Made by a program: the position numbers and the translations under genes. The notes under the pieces were generated by a model. That model was not told the DNA's origin. It worked only from the letters and a program-made list of their open reading frames with translations, and did not search any database. From positions 1-20,437 of the forward strand of contig CAYZRS010000081.1 in assembly GCA_964480915.1 (NCBI GenBank): 20,437 nt of DNA, written 5' to 3'. Positions 1 through 6,234 of this stretch are shown in pieces (within the stretch, counting starts at the first letter, position 1; each line of letters opens with the position of its first letter). Source of the stretch: CAWGCE01 sp964480915. GTDB lineage: Bacteria; Planctomycetota; Planctomycetia; Pirellulales; Pirellulaceae.

Positions 1-426
1 TCCGCGAATCATCAAGAACTCACCACGAGCCAACGTGACGCCAGTACCGGCCAGGGTGCCGGCCTTTTGCAACCAAGTTTCCCACTCAGGACTCCATTTG
101 CCGCAATTTAGTTCGACTGCTGCCAGACGCGCGTAGCCACGCGACGCCATTTGTGCGTTGGAGGAGCCAAGATCGACCATCCTTTGGGCGATCGAATGTG
201 TCAATTCATAGTTGTCAGGGCTAATCGATTTGAACTCAAAAGCATGAACCAAGTCAGCGAAACAGAGGTCTTCGTAGAAGTCAGGTACGTAGACGCATCT
301 CTCGATTAGCTCTTCATTGGAGATCTGGCCGGGTGAAGTCGATTCGGCAGAATTGCAGCGTGGTGGCGACGACGAGACCACAAGTAGCAACGCGAAGAGA
401 ATCGGTAGGCGTCGGAGGTCGTTCAT
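1..426 (-). CDS. Secreted protein of unknown function, N-terminal part (runs off the left edge)
   Basis: The minus strand is open without a stop from an ATG at 426 to the window edge, giving 142 codons of a longer gene. Residues 1-27 look like a Sec signal peptide: two arginines at 5-6, a hydrophobic run (PILFALLLVVSSS), then an AxA-like end near NSA. The mature part is soluble, rich in acidic residues and aromatics, and from about residue 60 reads as amphipathic helices with recurring Ala/Leu/Gly spacing. That could be a TPR- or Sel1-like repeat array, but I see no repeat clear enough to assign. Codon use includes several CTA and the rare AGA and AGG, which is a little different from the neighbouring genes. 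The reading frame and signal peptide are seen directly; the function is unknown. Confidence 0.7.
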   Translation of the reverse strand, partial: MNDLRRLPILFALLLVVSSSPPRCNSAESTSPGQISNEELIERCVYVPDFYEDLCFADLVHAFEFKSISPDNYELTHSIAQRMVDLGSSNAQMASRGYARLAAVELNCGKWSPEWETWLQKAGTLAGTGVTLARGEFLMIRG

Positions 427-534
427 GATGCCTACAAGATTACAGTATTCGCAAGGATTGCCTATCCATTCGGGGGTCGTGGGACGTTCTTGCTTGGCGG
501 TACGACCTGCCAACAAGAGATGCTGTGACCACGC

Positions 535-903
535 TTACCCACTCAACTCTGGCAGCTCATGCTCTCCCGCGGCATTGATCGGTAGCTCATAGCTGGCGGT
601 GACGAGCGTGACGTCCAAGGCCGCATAAAGGTGCGGGAATTTTTCGCCATTTCGTGAAACTTCCCAACGCAACGCCGTCTGAGAATCGTCTTCCCCTTCA
701 TTCCAGGCTGCCGCGTCGATCTCAAGCAAGAGGAGGTTGTGGCGGCCGGCAAAATGTTTGCGAATCGTCTCCTCGACCTGATGGCGGGCCGAAAAGTGAA
801 TGTAGCCGTCTTGGAGGTCGATTTCGGCTCCGGCAAATGTGCCCCGCAATACAGCCGCCTGCCACGTATCGCGATCGACGACTTTGTAGATGTATCGGGT
901 CAT
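535..903 (-). CDS. DUF952 family protein
   Basis: A 122-residue cytosolic protein that matches the DUF952 (COG3502) pattern over its whole length. It starts with the typical 'YIYKVVDRDTW' segment, carries the family signature 'DGYIHFS' near residues 32-38, and has a central 'LLLLEID' strand followed by the late 'FPHLYAAL' segment that members share. The usual length is about 110-120 residues, so the gene is complete. The ATG at 903 is preceded by a purine-rich GAGGG about five bases upstream. Biochemical activity for the family is not established to my knowledge. The gene lies 108 bases behind the start of the left-edge gene on the same strand and is divergent from the transport cassette to its right. 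There is no signal peptide. Confidence 0.85.
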   Translation of the reverse strand: MTRYIYKVVDRDTWQAAVLRGTFAGAEIDLQDGYIHFSARHQVEETIRKHFAGRHNLLLLEIDAAAWNEGEDDSQTALRWEVSRNGEKFPHLYAALDVTLVTASYELPINAAGEHELPELSG

Positions 904-1242
904 GGAGCCCTCTTGGCAGATTGCAGGATGTTTCCACTACCGCGGCCAGTGGCCACCGGCAGGCGCCGACAGAATAACTCAAATTCATTCCCCGGTACGA
1001 GGGGACAGCCTGCAGATCTCGACTTTCTACGGTCGTCGGTTGCCAGCTGCCGCGTACGTCCGACCTTCCGAGGAGAAGAAATTGAGGCCAATTTGCAGAA
1101 TTCGGCGGTTCCTTTCGTGCTTTGTCCTCGCTTCGAGCGGTTGCGTTGACTGGGCGGATACTGCATCTGTTGCCATGGCAAATCCTCGGAAAGATCCGCA
1201 TACTAGGATGCGGTTCGCGCCACTTCGCGAGCACCGAACGGA
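904..1242. other. Divergent intergenic region without a convincing gene
   Basis: About 340 bases separate the DUF952 gene (minus) from the DUF3311 gene (plus). Open frames of 70-170 codons cross the region on both strands, but they run into neighbouring genes antisense or out of phase. Their translations are rich in Arg, Pro and Ser and look like no family. The region should hold promoters for both flanking units. I checked for a sigma70-like box pair and found none with acceptable spacing: TTGACT at 1146 has no matching -10 element. No RNA gene was recognised. Confidence 0.5.
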
Positions 1243-1254
1243 ATGGGGTACTTC

Positions 1255-1461
1255 ATGTCGAAATTAGTTTGGATTCTGGTTCTCGTCTTGGTGATTTTGC
1301 ACCAGGACAACTGGAATTGGGATGACGGGACATTGGTCTTTGGATTCATCCCGATCGGATTGGCCTATCACGCGTGCATCTCGATGGCCGCTGGCGTCGT
1401 TTGGTTTCTGGCAACGAAATTTTGTTGGCCAACGGAGCTAGAGAGCGAGGGTGAGGTATGA
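1255..1461 (+). CDS. DUF3311 small membrane protein (symporter partner)
   Basis: A 68-residue protein with two hydrophobic helices: residues 3-15, then a loop with the family hallmark 'HQDNWNWDD', then a second helical hairpin through 'GFIPIGLAYHACISMAAGVVWFL' and a short polar tail. The motif of His/Trp/Asp followed by FGFxPxGLAYH is the DUF3311 signature. In Bacillus subtilis and other bacteria such proteins are encoded just before a sodium:solute symporter (YhjC before YhjB), as here. The start at 1255 is chosen because it begins directly at the helix and has a G-rich stretch (GGGG) about six bases before it; an in-frame ATG at 1243 would add four residues. Its stop overlaps the next start by four bases (ATGA), which suggests translational coupling and a stoichiometric partnership in the inner membrane. 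Confidence 0.88.
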   Translation: MSKLVWILVLVLVILHQDNWNWDDGTLVFGFIPIGLAYHACISMAAGVVWFLATKFCWPTELESEGEV

Positions 1462-3041
1462 ACGATGGCCAAATTCCTCTGCTGATCATCTGTGTGTACT
1501 TGGCGATGCTGCTGGGACTGGGCGTGTTTGCGAGCAGGCTATTCAAAGGCACGTCGAACGACTATTTGTTGGCGAGTCATTCCATTGGTCCGTTTCTGCT
1601 GTTGATGTCGATCTTTGGTACGACGATGACTGCGTTCGCCCTGGTCGGTTCGACCGGAGAGGCGTTTAAGGAAGGCATTGGCGTTTATGGGATGCTGGCG
1701 TCCAGCAGTGGGATCATTCACTCGCTTTGTTTCTTCGTCGTCGGTATCAAGCTGTGGTCGTTGGGGCAAAAGTATGGCTATACGACTCAGATTCAGTTCT
1801 TTCGAGATCGCCTCGATAGCGGTGGCATTGGGTTGTTGCTGTTTCCCATCCTTGTTGCGTTGGTCATTCCGTACTTGTTGATCGGCGTGATTGCCGGTGG
1901 CGTCGTGATGCAGACGATGACATCGGGCGCTTTCGTCGAGTGGTTTCCGACCGAGAGCCCGGCGACGAACGGCGGTTTACCGCCCGAGTACGGATCGCTA
2001 CTGATCTGTTTGGTCGTGTTGACGTATGTGTTCATGGGAGGCATGCGCGGGACGGCCTGGGCGAACGCATTTCAAACGATGGTTTTCATGGTACTGGGGT
2101 TGGTGACGTTCTGTGTCATCGCCACGAAACTGGGCGGCAAAGCGGGCCTGTTGGAGAACTTACAATCGCTGGCCGAAGCGGTGCCCGAAAACCGTGCGAC
2201 ACGCGGCGATATGTCTCGGACCAAGTTTTTTACCTATCTGTTGATCCCGCTTTCCGTCGGCATGTTTCCGCACTTGTTTCAGCACTGGTTGACGGCCAAG
2301 AGTGCCAACAGTTTCAAGTTGCCGATTGTGGCTCATCCCATCTTCATCATGATCGTCTGGGTGCCTTGCGTTTTGATCGGGGTTTGGGCAACGACCAGTT
2401 TTATTCCGGCGCGGCCGCCGATGCCCTCGAATCCGAATGCGGTGTTGCCCTTCTTGGTTAAGACACAGGCGGGGCCCATTTTAGGCGGTTTCCTAACCGC
2501 GGGGATTTTGGCTGCCATCATGTCATCGCTCGATAGCCAGTTTCTTTGTTTGGGGACGATGTTTTCCACCGACGTCGTGGGGCATTACATGGGAAAGGAT
2601 CGATTCACCGACAAGCAGCAGGTGGCCATTGCACGTGGGTTTATCATTTTGATCGTGGCGGTGACGTATTGGTTGAGTCTGAAGCGGCCGCCCAGCGTGT
2701 TTGCTCTTGGTGTGTGGTGCTTCAGTGGATTCTCTTCATTGTTTCCGCTCGTATTCGCTTCCTTGTATTGGAAACGGCTTACCAAATGGGGCGCCTATGC
2801 ATGCGTACTGGCGACCGCCGGTGCCTGGGGCTACTTCTTCAGTCAAGCATTGGGGCGGGCTCGCGAGGCGGGGAATCCGGGTCCGATCCGCACGTATGTC
2901 GTCGAATTGCCGATGGGTGGAACGACGTACGAGACGATGCCCGTCGTCTGGATTTTTGCCTGTTCTCTGATTGCCTTGGTTGTCGTATCTTTGCTGACCA
3001 AGCCGCCGAAAGAGGAAACTCTCCGTCGGTTCTTTGCGTAG
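1458..3041 (+). CDS. Sodium:solute symporter family transporter
   Basis: A 527-residue inner-membrane protein of the SSS family (SLC5-like), with roughly 13 hydrophobic helices by eye and the usual family length. The N-terminal helix is followed by 'FASRLFKGTSNDYLLASHSIGPF', the family's first cytoplasmic segment, although the common GGR is replaced by ASH. Residues about 350-372 read 'AAIMSSLDSQFLCLGTMF', equivalent to the helix that supplies the Na2-site serines in vSGLT and PutP; S356 and S357 occupy those positions. This supports Na+-coupled uptake. The substrate cannot be read from the sequence: DUF3311-linked members are poorly characterised, and sugar, sialic acid, pantothenate or amino acid transport are all known in the wider family. 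Translation probably couples to the upstream DUF3311 gene through the four-base overlap, with GAGGG at 1447-1451 as ribosome binding site. A lipoprotein gene follows after 46 bases. Confidence 0.92.
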   Translation: MNDGQIPLLIICVYLAMLLGLGVFASRLFKGTSNDYLLASHSIGPFLLLMSIFGTTMTAFALVGSTGEAFKEGIGVYGMLASSSGIIHSLCFFVVGIKLWSLGQKYGYTTQIQFFRDRLDSGGIGLLLFPILVALVIPYLLIGVIAGGVVMQTMTSGAFVEWFPTESPATNGGLPPEYGSLLICLVVLTYVFMGGMRGTAWANAFQTMVFMVLGLVTFCVIATKLGGKAGLLENLQSLAEAVPENRATRGDMSRTKFFTYLLIPLSVGMFPHLFQHWLTAKSANSFKLPIVAHPIFIMIVWVPCVLIGVWATTSFIPARPPMPSNPNAVLPFLVKTQAGPILGGFLTAGILAAIMSSLDSQFLCLGTMFSTDVVGHYMGKDRFTDKQQVAIARGFIILIVAVTYWLSLKRPPSVFALGVWCFSGFSSLFPLVFASLYWKRLTKWGAYACVLATAGAWGYFFSQALGRAREAGNPGPIRTYVVELPMGGTTYETMPVVWIFACSLIALVVVSLLTKPPKEETLRRFFA

Positions 3042-3087
3042 AACCTGTGGCGTGCCGTTTTATCGATTCGAATTTTGGGAAATTGTC

Positions 3088-3705
3088 ATGATCAAGCGAC
3101 TATTCTGCAGTCTCGTTTTCGCGTGTGGTTTGATGCTCGGTTGCCAGTCGGCAAATAATCCAACAGGCGACGCGGCGCTTTCGACCGACGAATTGAAGAC
3201 GCTGCGTGTGCAGTACGAAGCGAGCGAAGAACCAGATGCGACGTTGGGCGTGATCGAACTGCGGGAGAGTTTTCCAGATGAGGAAGATCAGGCCGAAGCC
3301 GATGCAATTGCTGACCCGGCCGACGAGACGGCACCGGTTAACCCGGTCGACTACGATTCGGTCGTGGTGGTCGGAAAAGTCGGCGGCAAGTGTCCCGAAG
3401 GGATGGATGAGGGCGATTTTCCCATCGTGCAAGACGAGGCCGTATTTTACATTGCCGATCCGGCATTCGAAATCGACGCCAGTCACGATCACGGTGAAGA
3501 TCACGACTGCCCTTTTTGCAACAAGAAAGCGGTTGAGGCGCAAGCCGTCGTTCGCTTCTTGGGCAAGGATGGCAAGCCACTTCCCGTATGTGCTAAGGCG
3601 CTATTCGAACTGGAAGAAGAATCGCTGGTTGTCGTCAGTGGATCGGCCGCGGTGGAGTTGGACACGTTGGTCATTACCGCCGATAAGATTTTCGTAAGGC
3701 GATAG
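3088..3705 (+). CDS. Putative lipoprotein with a His/Asp-rich CxxC motif
   Basis: The start at 3088 (205 residues) is preferred over an in-frame upstream start at 3034, because it opens directly with a lipoprotein-type signal: positive residues K3 R4, a hydrophobic stretch, and MLGC ending in C19 (the Met at -3 of the lipobox is less usual). Residues 20-90 are acidic and low in complexity, with many Glu, Asp, Ala and Pro. Residues about 94-205 form a beta-rich domain. At 132-147 the stretch S-H-D-H-G-E-D-H-D-C-P-F-C-N-K-K packs three His, several Asp/Glu and C141xxC144, a plausible transition-metal site. I do not recognise the family; the beta strands that follow could be OB-fold-like. It is 46 bases behind the symporter and probably in the same transcript, so it may sit on the membrane beside it, but this is inference. 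Confidence 0.75.
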   Translation: MIKRLFCSLVFACGLMLGCQSANNPTGDAALSTDELKTLRVQYEASEEPDATLGVIELRESFPDEEDQAEADAIADPADETAPVNPVDYDSVVVVGKVGGKCPEGMDEGDFPIVQDEAVFYIADPAFEIDASHDHGEDHDCPFCNKKAVEAQAVVRFLGKDGKPLPVCAKALFELEEESLVVVSGSAAVELDTLVITADKIFVRR

Positions 3706-3936
3706 TCGCACGGGCGATCAGCGGCCGGGCTGCGAAGCGCCTCGTTGCGGCTGTTCATTTGCCGCTGTCCCTTCGCTGACAGGGAACGCATCTAGGCGTG
3801 GGTCCTTGAGTGCCAGGCGGTGGCGCCCTTTGCAGCGGTGTGGGTCGAAAACCGTTTCGTATTCATCCGATTCATCTGCTATTTTGCTGGGACGTTTGGT
3901 AGCACCACAACGGGCACGCGTCTGGCGTGATTTGAA

Positions 3937-5121
3937 ATGAACATTGTGATTCGCACTGGCCTGGTTGCCGCCTGTTTCGTCATGCCGGTTTCCGGTGTTG
4001 AATATCTCGATCTCGACGCTGATTCCGATCGGCAGGTCGTCGTCGATCGTGATCCCAACCAATACCTGGGGCATCCGACGACGTGCCTCTTGGAGGATGG
4101 GCAAACGATACTGTGCGTCTATCCGGCCGGTCACGGACGGGGTGCGATTATCTATAAGCGAAGCAAAGACGGCGGGCTGACTTGGTCGGAACGGCTGAGC
4201 ACTCCCCAGAGTTGGGCGACCAGCAAGGAGACGCCAACGCTACATCGGGTCGTAGATGCGGCTGGCAAGAAGCGGGTCCTTATGTTCTCCGGTCTGTTTC
4301 CAGCGCGGATGGCAGTCTCGGAAGACGACGGAATGAACTGGTCAGAACTGGAATCGGTGGGCGATTGGGGCGGCATCGTCGTGATGAACAGTGTTGAGCC
4401 GGTACGAGGCAAGCCGGGACATTATTTGGCAATCTTTCACGATGATGGTCGTTTCTTTTCCAAGCAAGCTCAGTCAAGTGAGGCTGAAGAGTCGGACGAA
4501 CCGATCACGTTCACGCTTTACAAAACGCGTTCGACCGATGGTGGCTTGTCCTGGTCAATACCGGAACCGATTTACGCTTCGCACGAACTGCATTTGTGCG
4601 AGGGTGGATTCGTCCGCTCGCCTGACGGAAATGAACTGGCCTGCTTGTTGCGAGAAAACAGTCGGCGGCACCATTCGCAAGTGATGTTCTCACGCGATGA
4701 AGGCGAGACGTGGACCGAGCCACAAGCGTTGCCGTTTGTTTTGGATGGAGATCGCCATACCGCCAAGTATGGGCCGGACGGTCGACTGTTCGTCGCGTTC
4801 CGTCGTCGATCGCCAAAAGGGGCGACCGCCCGTTTCGAAGGCGATTGGGTGGCGTGGGTCGGCACTTACGAAGCGTTGCGGACGGATGCTGAGGCGGGTC
4901 GCAACGGCCAGTACGTCGTCAGGTTGAAGGAGAACCATCACGGTTCAGACTGTGGCTATCCTGGCGTGGAAGCGTTGCCCGACGGCAGTCTCGTTTCGAC
5001 GACCTATGGCCATTGGATCGAGAACGAGCCACCGTTCATCTTGACCGTGCGGCTGAAGCTGGCTGAATTGGATGCCTTGGCGGCCCAAAAGCCGAAGCTA
5101 ACGGCGCCGGTAGCCCGTTGA
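3937..5121 (+). CDS. Exported sialidase (BNR/Asp-box) family protein
   Basis: A 394-residue protein with a signal peptide at 1-20 (MNIVIRTGLVAACFVMPVSG, cleavage near there). The mature part is a six-bladed-propeller sialidase-type fold marked by four Asp boxes of the form S-x-D-x-G-x-x-W, starting at S76, S128, S199 and S252. Between and after them are family segments such as 'CEGGFVRSPDGNELACLLREN' split across strands, and 'GYPGVEALPDGSLVSTTYGHW' near the C-terminus. Arg residues after the third box could form part of the carboxylate-binding triad. In Planctomycetota many such proteins are annotated exo-alpha-sialidase without proof of activity; they may act on other acidic glycans or only bind. 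The gene follows the symporter cassette after about 230 bases on the same strand, perhaps as a separate unit. The start has no strong ribosome binding site. Confidence 0.88.
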   Translation: MNIVIRTGLVAACFVMPVSGVEYLDLDADSDRQVVVDRDPNQYLGHPTTCLLEDGQTILCVYPAGHGRGAIIYKRSKDGGLTWSERLSTPQSWATSKETPTLHRVVDAAGKKRVLMFSGLFPARMAVSEDDGMNWSELESVGDWGGIVVMNSVEPVRGKPGHYLAIFHDDGRFFSKQAQSSEAEESDEPITFTLYKTRSTDGGLSWSIPEPIYASHELHLCEGGFVRSPDGNELACLLRENSRRHHSQVMFSRDEGETWTEPQALPFVLDGDRHTAKYGPDGRLFVAFRRRSPKGATARFEGDWVAWVGTYEALRTDAEAGRNGQYVVRLKENHHGSDCGYPGVEALPDGSLVSTTYGHWIENEPPFILTVRLKLAELDALAAQKPKLTAPVAR

Positions 5122-5145
5122 CGGTTCGAACCGGTCAGCCTGTTT
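5122..5145. terminator. Possible short hairpin between convergent genes
   Basis: A perfect 12-base palindrome (CGGTTCGAACCG, 5122-5133) begins right after the sialidase stop and is followed, after eight bases, by TGTTTT. Only 36 bases separate the two convergent genes, so a shared terminator would be expected here. The stem can form only four or five base pairs and the T-run is short and displaced, so this is a weak candidate. Confidence 0.25.
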
Positions 5146-5157
5146 TCATTTCGCGGG

Positions 5158-5928
5158 TTAGCCAGCTTTTTTCCAGGCATAGACGTCGCCCTCCCGGTGG
5201 CCCCAGGTGGCATCGACAGCCCGCGATGGTTTTGTGATGGCCGTTTCGAAGCCGCGACTGGCCAGATAGTTAGTCAAGCGGTAGCAGGCCGGTTCGCCCG
5301 TTTCTCGATCACGTGGGTGCCCTTTGACAAAAACACAGCGCGTCTTGTCGAGCAGCTCGCCCATGCCGTCGAGTACATTTTGCTCGGCTCCATTCACGGC
5401 GATTTCGATGTAGTCGATCGTATTGATCGCTTCGCCAGCGAGCATGTTCTCGACGGTATCCACTTCGACGGTCGTTTCTTGATAGCCACCATGTTCACGC
5501 GCTTCACGCAAATCGTTGTCGTGCAGGATGGCCTCATTTTCCAAGCGGTGGTCGTCATCACGCGCGGAAACTAAGAAACGATGCGTGCCCGGTTTGTCCC
5601 AGGCAGCTTTGGGGATGATCTCAACGTTTCGCAGCCGGTGTTCGTCACGATATTCCGATAATCGCTCCACATTATTTTGGGCCGGCTCGATGACGTAGAC
5701 GCGTCCCCGTTGCCCGACACTCTTGACCAGCCGGTGCATCGTGGACGTCGACGGCGTGCCGACTTGGACAACGCAATTGCCCGGTCGGACGAGCAATTCC
5801 CTGGGAATGTTGGGGCGGAACTTCAGCACCAATCCAAAGCGAACAAAATCGGACAGGGGATTGCGGTCGGGCAACGTCTGCCCGGCCACGCGCAGCAGCG
5901 AGTGGATATTCTTCATCACGGTTCTCAT
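5158..5928 (-). CDS. FkbM-family methyltransferase-like protein with altered motifs
   Basis: A 256-residue protein without signal peptide that aligns by eye with the FkbM SAM-dependent methyltransferase family (commonly O-methylation of sugars or hydroxyls in polysaccharides and natural products). The Rossmann core lies at about 50-215: strand 1 'CVVQVGTPSTST' at 52-63, the acidic end of strand 2 'VYVIEP' with E81 (usually contacting the SAM ribose), and the late signature 'YIEIAVNGAEQNVLDGM' at 173-189. Motif I normally reads D-x-G-x-x-x-G; here the Asp is Q55 and the second Gly is missing. The later signature is normally KIDVEGAE; here it is EIAVNGAE (A177, N179). The fold is likely kept but catalysis may be weak or lost. 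In-frame starts at 5919 (GTG) and 5916 (ATG) are possible. The gene is convergent with the sialidase and divergent from the large haem protein. Confidence 0.8.
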   Translation of the reverse strand: MRTVMKNIHSLLRVAGQTLPDRNPLSDFVRFGLVLKFRPNIPRELLVRPGNCVVQVGTPSTSTMHRLVKSVGQRGRVYVIEPAQNNVERLSEYRDEHRLRNVEIIPKAAWDKPGTHRFLVSARDDDHRLENEAILHDNDLREAREHGGYQETTVEVDTVENMLAGEAINTIDYIEIAVNGAEQNVLDGMGELLDKTRCVFVKGHPRDRETGEPACYRLTNYLASRGFETAITKPSRAVDATWGHREGDVYAWKKAG

Positions 5929-6234
5929 TGCGGGGTAGAGAACTTATGTAAGGCAGGACTTGCCAAGATAAGGATCGGTAAAGTTTATCGGTCGCGCGGC
6001 CACGATTCTTTGTTCGTTTGCTACGTCGAGCTAGCGAACAGGTCGAATCTGGCCGTATAATTTGCCCAGTTTCGATAAGCTCACGAACTCGCGTGCTATC
6101 GATGCTCGCCTTTGTCTATCGAGAAGCCCACGCCAAGGTTCGATGCCCGGAGGACGTGTCAAATTCTTGGCGCCATGGCGGGCGACAAGAGCCATCCACC
6201 AGTCAACTTGAAATCAGGAACTGCGTAGGCCACC
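5929..6234. other. Divergent intergenic region, 306 bases
   Basis: This gap lies between the FkbM-like gene (minus) and the large haem protein (plus) and should hold both promoters. The only clear element is a consensus -10 hexamer at 6056-6061 on the plus strand. Just before it is an imperfect inverted repeat (GTTCG at about 6012 and CGAAC at about 6035). No coding frame with convincing protein character and no RNA gene was recognised. Confidence 0.5.
6056..6061 (+). promoter_or_regulatory. Candidate -10 element upstream of the PVC haem protein
   Basis: A perfect TATAAT lies 173 bases before the start of the large fusion gene. No good TTGACA-like box is found 16-18 bases upstream and there is no TG extension, so either the -35 is degenerate or the match is chance. 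It would imply a 5' leader of about 165 bases. Confidence 0.3.

Noticed and set aside
1146..1204. TTGACT and TTGCCA as -35 boxes before the DUF3311 gene
   Set aside because: No TATAAT-like box lies 16-18 bases downstream of either; CATACT at 1199 is about 23 bases from TTGCCA.
722..1234. A 170-codon minus-strand frame covering the DUF952 gene and the divergent gap
   Set aside because: It overlaps DUF952 in another phase and its translation is Arg/Pro/Ser-rich with no family signal.
3768..3795. Short inverted repeats (TCCCT / AGGGA, CTGTC / GACAG) between the lipoprotein and sialidase genes
   Set aside because: Stems are only five base pairs with eight-base loops, and no T-run follows, so neither a terminator nor an operator can be claimed.
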